Positions 22,322-29,877 of a stretch of DNA of 64,000 nt are shown piece after piece; position 1 is the stretch's first letter, and each line of letters starts with the position of its first letter. Source of the stretch: Geothrix sp. 21YS21S-2. Lineage in GTDB: Bacteria > Acidobacteriota > Holophagae > Holophagales > Holophagaceae. The position numbers were made by a program, and so were the translations under genes. The notes below the pieces were generated by a model. It had not been told where the DNA came from, made no database searches, and saw only the letters and a program-made list of their open reading frames with translations. Where the stretch lies: contig NZ_CP132910.1 of assembly GCF_030846775.1 (NCBI RefSeq), forward strand, positions 1,956,001 to 2,020,000, given 5' to 3'.

Positions 22322-23365
22322 ATGGTGCCTGCGACGCAGTCTCCCTCCGCACGCTTCTGGCGCAGCCTGGAGGGCGGGGCCGTGGCCTGCGGACTCTGTC
22401 CCCGCCGCTGCCGCCTGCGGGAGGGCCAGCGGGGCTACTGCCTCATGCGGGGCAACGAGGGCGGCGCCATGGTGCTGCGCGGCCCTGGCCGGTCCAGCGG
22501 CTTGTGCGCCGACCCCATCGAGAAGAAGCCCCTCTACCATTTCCTGCCGGGCACCCAGGTGCTCTCCTTGGGCACCCTGGGCTGCAACCTGGGCTGCCGG
22601 TTCTGCCAGAACTGGGACATCAGCCGCGCGAGCGCCGAGGCCCTGCTCACGGACGGCGCCGCACCGGAGGCCGTGGCCCGCATGGCCCTGGCCCGCCGCT
22701 GCCGAGGCGTCGCCTTCACCTACAACGACCCCGTGGTCTTCCACGAGCAGGCCGTGGACACCGCCCAGGCCTGCCGGGAGCTGGGCCTGGCCACCGTGGC
22801 CGTGACCGCGGGCTACCAGTGCCCGGAACCCCGCGCGGAGTTCTACCGGCACATGGACGCCGTCAACATCGACCTCAAGGGCATCACCGACGGCTTCTAC
22901 CGGCGGTACTGCGCCGGGCGCCTGGGGCCGGTGCTGGACACCCTGAAGTACGTGCGCCGGGAGACGCGCACCTGGCTGGAGGTCACCACCCTCCTCATCC
23001 CCGGCGCCAACGACTCCCCCGCGGAACTGGACGCCCTCACCGGTTGGGTCGCGGACAACCTCGGGCCCGACGTCCCGCTCCACTTCACGGCCTTCCACCC
23101 CGCCTGGAAGCTCACCGCGCTCCCCCCGACCCCCGCCGCCACGCTCCTGGAAGCCCGGAACACCGGCCTGCGCAACGGCCTGCGCCACGTCTACCTGGGC
23201 AACGTCCGGGAACCCGAAGGCAGCGCCACCGTGTGCGCGGGGTGCGGGCACCTCCTCATCGGCCGGGACGGGTACCGCCTGACGCGGTGGGACCTCACGC
23301 CCCGCGGCGACTGCGTCCGCTGCGGAACATCCCTCCCCGGCGTCTTCGGGGCCGACCCGGGATGA
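22322..23365 (+). CDS. amrS: Radical SAM enzyme of the AmmeMemoRadiSam system
   Basis: 347-residue radical SAM protein. The cluster motif is C88-x3-C92-x2-C95 (LGCNLGCRFCQNWDI), preceded by an N-terminal Cys set (CGLCPRRC, about 23-30) and followed by C-terminal CxxC pairs (CAGCG, CVRCG). The PFL-activating-enzyme-like layout and the IEKKPLYHFLPG segment are diagnostic of this system. The ATG at 22322 with GAGGGAA upstream is preferred to a TTG at 22301. Substrate and reaction are unknown. Confidence 0.91.
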   Translation: MVPATQSPSARFWRSLEGGAVACGLCPRRCRLREGQRGYCLMRGNEGGAMVLRGPGRSSGLCADPIEKKPLYHFLPGTQVLSLGTLGCNLGCRFCQNWDISRASAEALLTDGAAPEAVARMALARRCRGVAFTYNDPVVFHEQAVDTAQACRELGLATVAVTAGYQCPEPRAEFYRHMDAVNIDLKGITDGFYRRYCAGRLGPVLDTLKYVRRETRTWLEVTTLLIPGANDSPAELDALTGWVADNLGPDVPLHFTAFHPAWKLTALPPTPAATLLEARNTGLRNGLRHVYLGNVREPEGSATVCAGCGHLLIGRDGYRLTRWDLTPRGDCVRCGTSLPGVFGADPG

Positions 23366-23420
23366 CGGGCATGCATCGGGTTTTGAGGTAAACTGGGGAA
23401 CCCAACCCTCCGGAGGCCCG

Positions 23421-26400
23421 ATGCGCCCCAACCTCTGCCACGCCCTCGTCCTGGCTCCCTCCCTCCTCCTGGGACAGAGCGACCTGCCCCGGTTCGTGAC
23501 CTATCCCGACATCCACGGGGACGAGGTGGTCTTCACCTACGAGGGCGACCTCTGGACCGGCACCGTCAAGGGCGGGCCCGCCCGGAGGCTCACGAGCCAT
23601 CCCGGCGCGGAGTTCGCGGCGCGCTTCAGCCCGGACGGGAAATGGCTGGCCTTCACCGGCCAGTATGACGGGGGCAGCAACGTGTACGTGATGCCCGCCG
23701 GAGGGGGTACGCCCCGGCGCCTCACCTGGCGCGGGGCGTGCACGGTCCAGGGCTGGTCTCCGGATGGGGCCCGGGTGCTCTTCCGGGCCGCGGTGCAGGG
23801 CGACTGCAACCCCATGACCCAGATCTGGTCGGTGGATCTCCAGGGCCACGAGCCCCAGGCCCTGCCGCTGGGCAAGACCGCATTCCAGGCCGCCATCTCC
23901 CCCGACGGATCGAAGGTGCTCTTCAACCCCACGGGCAGCGAGGACTACTTCTGGAAGCGGTACAAGGGCGGCCTGCACGCGGAGCTCTGGCTGGAGGACG
24001 TGAAGGCCGGCACCTGGCGGCGGGTCACCGATCATCCCGGGAAGAGCGCCTACCCCATGTGGACGGCCCAGGGCGGCGTCCTCTTCCTCTCCGACCGGGG
24101 CGAGGGGGGCTTCTCCAACCTCCACACCCTCGACCTGGCCACGGGGGCCGCCAGGGCGCTGACCTCCTACAAGGACTTCGACGTGCAGTGGCCGGCCACC
24201 GACGGGCGCAAGGTCGTCTTCGTCAAGGGGGGCTTCCTCCACCTTCTGGACCCCGCCACGGGTGAGGCCCGCCGCCTCGAGATCACGGCGCCCACCGACG
24301 GCTGGCGCTTCGGCCCCCGCACCATCAACGCCAAGGACTACATCCAGTCGGTGCGCCTGGCGCCCGGAGGGAAGAGCCTCCTCCTGGAAGCCCGGGGCGA
24401 GCTGTTCTCGCTTCCCGCCGACGCCGCCGGATCCGCCAGGAACCTCACCCTGACCCCCGGCGTCCGCGAGCGTTTCCCCGAGATCTCCCCGGACGGCAAG
24501 CGCGTCGCCTACCTTTCCGACGCCAGCGGCGAGTACGACCTCTACGTCCGCCCCGCCGAGGGGGGCCCCGCCACGCGCCTGGCCACGGGCCTGGCCACCA
24601 CGCTCTACCACCTCTCCTGGAGCCCCGACGGCCAGAAGCTGATGTTCGGCGACAAGAGCTTCTCCCTCTACGTCATGGACGTGGCCACCGGCAGGCTCGA
24701 GCGCATCGACGGTTCCGCCAACCTCAAGAACGACGAGTTCACCTGGGAGGTGGCCGACTACGCCTGGGCCCCCGACTCCACCTGGATCGCCTACTCGTAC
24801 CCCGAGGCCAACCGCAACAACCGCATCTGGCTCTACAACCTCAAGACGAAGCAGAAGGTCGCCCTCACCGACGGGTTCTTCGACTCCCTCAATCCCTGCT
24901 TCGACCTGGACGGGACCACCCTCTACTACCTGAGCTACAACAACTTCCATGTGCGCCTCGACGCCGGCGAGATGAACGCCATCGAGCCCAATCCGGTCCA
25001 GGTCATGGCCGTCGGCCTGCGGGAAAACGGGGCGGGCCCGTTCCGCATCGACGTGGACGGGCTCGGGGACCGCACCGCGCTGCTGCCCGTCAAGCCGGGC
25101 AACATCTTCCACCTCAAGGCCGGCAAGGGCCTCGTGGGCTATTCCACGGTGGAAGGCTGGGACGACTCCGTGGTGGAGGAGGTCTTCAGGCCCCGCGGCC
25201 AGACCAAATGGCAGATGCACTTCTTCGAGACCGGGCCGAAGAAGGAGACCGTCCTGCCCGACCCCGTCGCCGAGTGGGGCTTCTCCCCCGACGGCGCCAG
25301 CCTCTATGTGCGCAGGGCCGACGCCGTCCATGCCGGCCCCGTCCAGGCCGTCCTGGCCTCCAAGGCGCTTCCCGAGCGCGTCAACCTGGACCGGCTGGCC
25401 CTCACGGTGGTCCCCCGCGAGGAGTGGAAGCAGATCTTCGAGGACGCCTGGCGCTGGTACCGGGACTTCTTCTACGACGCCAACATGCACGGACGCGACT
25501 GGAAGGCCGACCATGACCGCTACGCCCAGTGGCTGCCCCAGCTCACCAGCCGGGAGGACCTCAACTGGCTGCTGAGCCAGATGGTGGGCGACCTGTGCGT
25601 GAGCCACACGTACGTGGGCGGGGGCGACCGCGGACCCGCCCCCGCCCCCGGCCCCGTGCGCGCCGCGGGCCTCCTGGGCGCGGACCTGGCGGCGGAGGGA
25701 GGCCTCTACCGCTTCACGCGGATCCTGGGCCCCACCCCCTACGCCCCTGAACTGAAGGGCCCCCTGGCCGGAAAGGTGAAGGAGGGCGAGTATCTCATCG
25801 CGATCGACGGCACGCCCCTCAAGGCCCCGGAGGCCGTCTACGAGCGCCTCCAGGTCGTGCCCGGCCAGAAGGTCGTGCTCACCGTCAACACCCGGCCCGT
25901 GGCCGGCGGAGCCCGGACCGTGGAGGTCGAGCCCATCTCCAACGAGTTCCCCCTGCGGTACGAACGCTGGATCGCCGACAACGTCGCCACCGTGGAGAAG
26001 CTCTCCGGGGGCCAGCTGGGCTACCTGCACCTGTCCGCCATGGGCGCGCCCAACATCGGCCAGTTCGACAAGTTCTGGCGCGCCTTCCGCTACCGCAAGG
26101 GCATCGTGGTGGACGTGCGCGGCAACCACGGGGGCTGGACCGAGTACTTCATGGCCGCCAAGCTGGAGAATCACCAGGTCGGCTTCAACGTCCTGCGCGG
26201 CATGACCCCCTTCCGGGTGCCCAATACCGCCTCCGACGGCCGCTACGTGTTCCTGAGCAACGAGCAGAACGGCAGCGACGGCGAGGCCTTCCTCAGCCAC
26301 GTGAAGGCCCGCAACCTGGGCCCCGTCGTCGGCGTCCCCAGCTGGGGCGGCCTGGTGGGCATCATCAACACCCAGATCACCCTGGACGGCGGCCGCGTGG

Positions 26401-26612
26401 AGCAGTCCAACAACGCCTTCTACGGCAAGGAGGGCAAGTGGTGGGTGGAGAACGAGGGCGCCATCCCCGACATCCGCGTGGAGAACGACCCCGCCAGCTT
26501 CCTGGCCGGCCATGACCGGCAGCTGGAGGTGGGCGTGGCGACCCTCCTGAAGCAGCTCAAGGAGAACCCCACCCCCGCGTTCCCGCCGGTGCCGGCCTAT
26601 CCCGTGAAATAA
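23421..26612 (+). CDS. Tricorn-like protease (S41 family), probably exported
   Basis: 1063-residue tricorn protease homologue that would degrade oligopeptides in a large ring-shaped assembly. An N-terminal hydrophobic stretch suggests export, unlike the cytosolic archaeal enzyme. Two beta-propellers (about 30-340 and 340-650, with repeated FSPDGKWLAF/WSPDG blades), then a helical domain with Ser728-His729 (CVSHTYVG), a PDZ domain (about 765-850) and the S41 catalytic core with Ser952 in QNGSDGEAF and Glu1012 in WVENEGAIPD. These match the Ser-His/Ser/Glu catalytic set of tricorn. GGAGG precedes the ATG. Followed by a strong terminator. Confidence 0.9.
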   Translation: MRPNLCHALVLAPSLLLGQSDLPRFVTYPDIHGDEVVFTYEGDLWTGTVKGGPARRLTSHPGAEFAARFSPDGKWLAFTGQYDGGSNVYVMPAGGGTPRRLTWRGACTVQGWSPDGARVLFRAAVQGDCNPMTQIWSVDLQGHEPQALPLGKTAFQAAISPDGSKVLFNPTGSEDYFWKRYKGGLHAELWLEDVKAGTWRRVTDHPGKSAYPMWTAQGGVLFLSDRGEGGFSNLHTLDLATGAARALTSYKDFDVQWPATDGRKVVFVKGGFLHLLDPATGEARRLEITAPTDGWRFGPRTINAKDYIQSVRLAPGGKSLLLEARGELFSLPADAAGSARNLTLTPGVRERFPEISPDGKRVAYLSDASGEYDLYVRPAEGGPATRLATGLATTLYHLSWSPDGQKLMFGDKSFSLYVMDVATGRLERIDGSANLKNDEFTWEVADYAWAPDSTWIAYSYPEANRNNRIWLYNLKTKQKVALTDGFFDSLNPCFDLDGTTLYYLSYNNFHVRLDAGEMNAIEPNPVQVMAVGLRENGAGPFRIDVDGLGDRTALLPVKPGNIFHLKAGKGLVGYSTVEGWDDSVVEEVFRPRGQTKWQMHFFETGPKKETVLPDPVAEWGFSPDGASLYVRRADAVHAGPVQAVLASKALPERVNLDRLALTVVPREEWKQIFEDAWRWYRDFFYDANMHGRDWKADHDRYAQWLPQLTSREDLNWLLSQMVGDLCVSHTYVGGGDRGPAPAPGPVRAAGLLGADLAAEGGLYRFTRILGPTPYAPELKGPLAGKVKEGEYLIAIDGTPLKAPEAVYERLQVVPGQKVVLTVNTRPVAGGARTVEVEPISNEFPLRYERWIADNVATVEKLSGGQLGYLHLSAMGAPNIGQFDKFWRAFRYRKGIVVDVRGNHGGWTEYFMAAKLENHQVGFNVLRGMTPFRVPNTASDGRYVFLSNEQNGSDGEAFLSHVKARNLGPVVGVPSWGGLVGIINTQITLDGGRVEQSNNAFYGKEGKWWVENEGAIPDIRVENDPASFLAGHDRQLEVGVATLLKQLKENPTPAFPPVPAYPVK

Positions 26613-26623
26613 CTGGGGACACC

Positions 26624-26666
26624 AGGAGGCCCCGCTGCCATCACCCGAAGGGCGGCGGGGCCTCCT
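26624..26666. terminator. Bidirectional terminator hairpin
   Basis: A perfect 12-bp stem (AGGAGGCCCCGC with GCGGGGCCTCCT) extended by partly paired bases toward the loop. It lies between the tricorn-like gene (stop 26612) and the convergent small gene (stop 26668), so it can serve both. Confidence 0.75.
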
Positions 26667-26667
26667 G

Positions 26668-26871
26668 CTAGCGCTTCAGCGCCATCTGGCCGATGCGCGA
26701 GATGCGGTACCTGCCCACCTCCCCCTCCCGGATCAGGTCGTGCTGCAGGAGGTAGTCAAGGTCGGCGGCCTGCACCCCCTTCAGGGAGAGAAGCTTCTCC
26801 CTCGGGGCGTCCGGGTGCCGGGCCACGGTCAGGAGCAGGCTCAGGCGCAGCGGGGTGATCACGTCAATCAT
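26668..26871 (-). CDS. Small hypothetical protein, winged-helix-like (67 aa)
   Basis: 67 residues with no named family that I recognise. The pattern (PLRLSLLLTVARHPDAPREKLLSLKGVQAADLDYLLQHDLIREGEVGRYRISRIG) looks like a compact winged helix: three helices then a short strand-turn-strand ending RYRISRIG. It could bind DNA, but this is inferred from the pattern only. Its ATG overlaps the end of the DUF188 gene by eight bases, so the two are translationally coupled and probably function together. Confidence 0.7.
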   Translation of the reverse strand: MIDVITPLRLSLLLTVARHPDAPREKLLSLKGVQAADLDYLLQHDLIREGEVGRYRISRIGQMALKR

Positions 26872-27349
26872 GGAGGGTCCTTCCGGGGGCGCGGGTGCGC
26901 TCCAGCTTGAGCAGGGCCTGGATCTGGTTCTCCAGGGCGCCCAGGAACCGGGAGCGGTCCGCGGGGGCGTAGGGTTTCGGACCGGTGCCGAGCTCGCCCA
27001 TGTCCCGCAGGAAGGCGCTGATCTCGCGGCTGGCCATCGCGTCGACGATGGAGTCCTCGGTGAAGAGGCGGCCCTTGGGATCCAGGACCCGGGCCCCCTT
27101 CTTCAGGCAGCGGTCCGCCAGCGGGATGTCGGAGGTGACGGCGATGTCGCCGGCCGCGGCCTGCTCCACGATCCAGTCGTCGGCGGCGTCGAAGCGCCCG
27201 CTCACCACCACCGCCTTGAACAGGGGGTCCCGGGGCAGGTTCAGGCGGCTGTTGGACACCACGTGCACCGTCAGGCCGTGCCGCCTGGCCACCCTGAACA
27301 CTTCGTCCTTCACGGGGCAGGCATCGGCGTCGACGTAGATCTGGATCAA
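26864..27349 (-). CDS. yaiI: YaiI/YqxD family protein (UPF0178, DUF188)
   Basis: 161-residue PIN-like conserved protein. The signature start IQIYVDADACPVKDEV and the VSNSRL, DAADDWIVEQ and SDIPLADRCLKKGA segments are diagnostic for the family, whose biochemical function is not firmly known. The start is a TTG at 27349 with GGAG seven bases upstream, because the frame runs on upstream without a better start. Coupled to the small gene downstream. Confidence 0.88.
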   Translation of the reverse strand: MIQIYVDADACPVKDEVFRVARRHGLTVHVVSNSRLNLPRDPLFKAVVVSGRFDAADDWIVEQAAAGDIAVTSDIPLADRCLKKGARVLDPKGRLFTEDSIVDAMASREISAFLRDMGELGTGPKPYAPADRSRFLGALENQIQALLKLERTRAPGRTLHD

Positions 27350-27390
27350 GCGGGCTCCTGGCGGTCCAGTCCATGCTACCGCACCGCCGG

Positions 27391-28560
27391 CTACAGGCTG
27401 GCCTCCAGTTCGGGCAGGCCTTTCCAGGGCACGACCTCCACGCCGCCGTGGCGCAGGGCGGCCTCGCCTCCATAGACGAGCCAGGAGGCTCCTCCCGTCC
27501 TGCCCGCGAGCGCATTCCAGCGGTCCAGGGAATCGAAGGCATCCGTCGCGATCGTACGCCCCGACTTGACCTCGATGGGCTGGATTCCTCCGTCCTTCTC
27601 CACCACCAGATCCACCTCCAGCCCTCGGCTGTCGCGCCAGAAGTGAAGGTCGGGAGGCACCCCCCGGTTCAGGCGCGCCTTCAGGAGATCCGTCACCACG
27701 AGATTCTCGAAGAGGGAACCCCGCAGGGCGTGGAAGGCCATCTGGGCCGGCTCCCGGATGCCCAGGAGCCACCCTGCCAGACCTGTGTCGCAGAAATAGA
27801 GTTTTGGCGCCTTGACCAGCCTCTTGCTGAAATTCGAGAAGTGGGGACGGAGGAGGAAGACGATGTAGCTGGCCTCGAGAACCGAAAGCCAGGCGGAGGC
27901 GGTGTTGTGGGAGACACCGCAATCCGCGGCGAGCGAAGAAAGGTTCAGCAACTGCCCAACCCTCGCGGCGCACAGCCTGATGAACCTCTGGAAGGCGGAG
28001 AGGTCCCGCAAGGCGATGAGCTGGCGCACATCCCGTTCCACGTAGGTGCTGATGTAGTTCCCATGCCAGTCCGCCGGAGCCAGATCCCGGTCATGAAGGG
28101 GAGGGTAGGATCCGCGGAGCAGGAATTCGTCCAAGTCTCCGGGCAGCCGCCCGGCCTCCCTCAGCTCGCCCATGGAGAAGGGGAGCAGCTGCACCAGGCC
28201 GACCCGCCCCGCAAGGGTCTGGGTGATGCCGGAAAGCAGCCCGAACTGCTGGGAGCCGGTAAGGACGAAGGAGCCGGGACGAAGGCTCTCGTCCACCTGG
28301 GTCTGGAGGTAGGAAAACAGGTTCGGCGCCCGCTGGACCTCGTCGAGGATCGCGCCTTCCGGGAACCGGGAAAGGAGGCCCCGGGGATCGGATTCGGCAA
28401 GGTCCCGGAGATCCGGGTCCTCCAGACTGAGGTAGGCCTTCCCGGCGAAGGCGGCCTTGGCGAGGGTCGTCTTGCCCGACTGGCGGGGCCCCGTAATGGC
28501 AACGATAGGGAACCCCCTTGCGAGGCGCATCAGGGTTTCGCTGGCGGCACGGGCGATCAT
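27391..28560 (-). CDS. AAA-family ATPase with DUF4143 domain
   Basis: 389-residue protein of the AAA_14/DUF4143 type. Walker A is GPRQSGKT (about 24-31) and a Walker B-like ILDEVQRAPNLF follows; a central LTGSQQF sensor, then a winged-helix region (LSSLAADCGVSHNTASAWLSVLEASYIVFLL) and a C-terminal DUF4143 domain with DLHFWRDSRGLEVDLVVE, which resembles a nuclease-like fold (the D-x-n-EVD...EVKSGR pattern is present). Function is unknown; such proteins are scattered and often transferred between genomes. An AT-rich 168-base gap upstream stands out from the surrounding DNA. Confidence 0.88.
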   Translation of the reverse strand: MIARAASETLMRLARGFPIVAITGPRQSGKTTLAKAAFAGKAYLSLEDPDLRDLAESDPRGLLSRFPEGAILDEVQRAPNLFSYLQTQVDESLRPGSFVLTGSQQFGLLSGITQTLAGRVGLVQLLPFSMGELREAGRLPGDLDEFLLRGSYPPLHDRDLAPADWHGNYISTYVERDVRQLIALRDLSAFQRFIRLCAARVGQLLNLSSLAADCGVSHNTASAWLSVLEASYIVFLLRPHFSNFSKRLVKAPKLYFCDTGLAGWLLGIREPAQMAFHALRGSLFENLVVTDLLKARLNRGVPPDLHFWRDSRGLEVDLVVEKDGGIQPIEVKSGRTIATDAFDSLDRWNALAGRTGGASWLVYGGEAALRHGGVEVVPWKGLPELEASL

Positions 28561-28581
28561 GGGGAGAGGGTAAAGGGGTCA

Positions 28582-28637
28582 TCACAAATTGTCAATTCAA
28601 CTCTAATTTTGTGAACCCATTTATTAACTATAGTTAA
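28582..28637. promoter_or_regulatory. AT-rich intergenic with inverted repeats between DUF4143 gene and sbcD
   Basis: This 168-base divergent gap contains TCACAAA-N19-TTTGTGA (28582-28614) and a perfect 14-base palindrome TTAACTATAGTTAA (28624-28637). Both are AT-rich in a GC-rich region and could be operators for the ATPase gene, for sbcDC, or remnants of an insertion. I cannot assign a protein to them. Confidence 0.4.
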
Positions 28638-28728
28638 ATGCATAAGGAGCGCATCCGGACCCTCGTCAGCCCCTGTCGCTCCCACGGGGGCAGAGTACCA
28701 TCTAGCCTCAACCGGAACGGACCTCCCC

Positions 28729-29877
28729 ATGCGCATTCTCCACACTTCGGACTGGCACCTGGGCCGCGTCCTCCACGAGTTCCCGCTCCTGGAGGACCAG
28801 CGGCAGGTGCTTGGGCAGCTCATCGCGCACTGCAGGGCCGAGCCGTACGACGCGCTCCTCGTCGCGGGCGACGTCTTCGACCGAAGCCTCGCCTCGGAGG
28901 AGGCGGTGCGCCTCTGGAGCGGCTTCCTGCGCGACCTGCGCGCGGACTGTCCGGACCTGCCCCTCCTGGTCATCGCGGGCAACCACGACTCCGCCACCCG
29001 CATCGCCTACGCGGCCGACGCCCTGGCCCTGGCGAAGATCCACGTGCGGGGCGGCCCGGACGCCCTGGAGACCCCGGTGGAGATCCGGGACGCGGCGGGC
29101 TCCCGCATGCAGGTGTGGATGATCCCCTTCCTGTGGGCGGGGGACTGCGACGGCGGCGGCGAGGACCGGCGCATCCGCACCCAGGAGGAGACCCTGGCCG
29201 CGGCCGTGGAGCGAATCCGGCCCCTCCAGGACCCGGGGGCGGTGCAGGTGGCCATGGCCCACTGCTTCGCCCGGGGGGCCCTCGCCTCGGATTCCGAGCG
29301 GGTGCTGGTGGGCACCGCCACCGACGTGGAGGCCGCGCTCTTCGCGTCCTTCGACTACGCGGCCCTGGGGCACCTGCACCGGGGCCAGCGCGTGCTGGAC
29401 GGGGTCTGGTACTCCGGCTCCCCCCTGCCCTACTCCTTCTCCGAGACCGGCGACGCCAAGGCCGTGCTCGCGGTGGAGCTCGCCAAGGGCCGGCCTCCCG
29501 CGGTCACGCAGCTCCCCCTCCACCCGCCCCACCCCCTCGCGCGCCTGCGGGGAGGCCTCCGGGAGCTCCTGGAGGACCCGGCCTTCGCCGCCCACGCGGA
29601 CAGCTTCGTGGAGATCACCCTGGATCCCCGGGACGCCGGCGCCAACCCCTTCGCGCTCCTCAAGGGGCGGTTCCCGTTCCTGCTGCACCTGTGCTACCTC
29701 GGCCCCGAGGCCGGAGAGGCCGCGGAAGGCGCGCCCGCGGCGGAACGCGCCGGGGACCTCCTGTCCGACTACCGGCAGTTCGTGGCCGACCTGGGCCTGG
29801 AGGACGACGCGCTGGAGCGCCGCACCGCCCTGGCCGCGGTCCTCGCCGCCGAACTCGCCCGCCGGGAGACCGCATGA
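28729..29877 (+). CDS. sbcD: Exonuclease subunit SbcD (Mre11-like)
   Basis: 382-residue Mn-dependent nuclease subunit of the SbcCD complex, which opens DNA hairpins and processes double-strand ends. Phosphoesterase motifs are all present: HTSDWHLG, AGDVFDRS, AGNHDS, and GHLHRGQ near residue 220. The ATG at 28729 gives the canonical MRILHTSDWH start. Its stop overlaps the sbcC start (ATGA), a normal arrangement. Confidence 0.95.
   Translation: MRILHTSDWHLGRVLHEFPLLEDQRQVLGQLIAHCRAEPYDALLVAGDVFDRSLASEEAVRLWSGFLRDLRADCPDLPLLVIAGNHDSATRIAYAADALALAKIHVRGGPDALETPVEIRDAAGSRMQVWMIPFLWAGDCDGGGEDRRIRTQEETLAAAVERIRPLQDPGAVQVAMAHCFARGALASDSERVLVGTATDVEAALFASFDYAALGHLHRGQRVLDGVWYSGSPLPYSFSETGDAKAVLAVELAKGRPPAVTQLPLHPPHPLARLRGGLRELLEDPAFAAHADSFVEITLDPRDAGANPFALLKGRFPFLLHLCYLGPEAGEAAEGAPAAERAGDLLSDYRQFVADLGLEDDALERRTALAAVLAAELARRETA

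Noticed and set aside
28582-28614. CRP/FNR-type site in the AT-rich gap before sbcD
   Set aside because: The half-sites are TCACAAA and TTTGTGA with a 19-base gap, which is the wrong order and spacing for TGTGA-N6-TCACA or TTGAT-N4-ATCAA.
28638-29873. Extended N-terminus of the sbcC frame across sbcD
   Set aside because: sbcD is clearly coded in another frame with all its motifs. SbcC begins MKPLRLTLQNFGPY at 29874.
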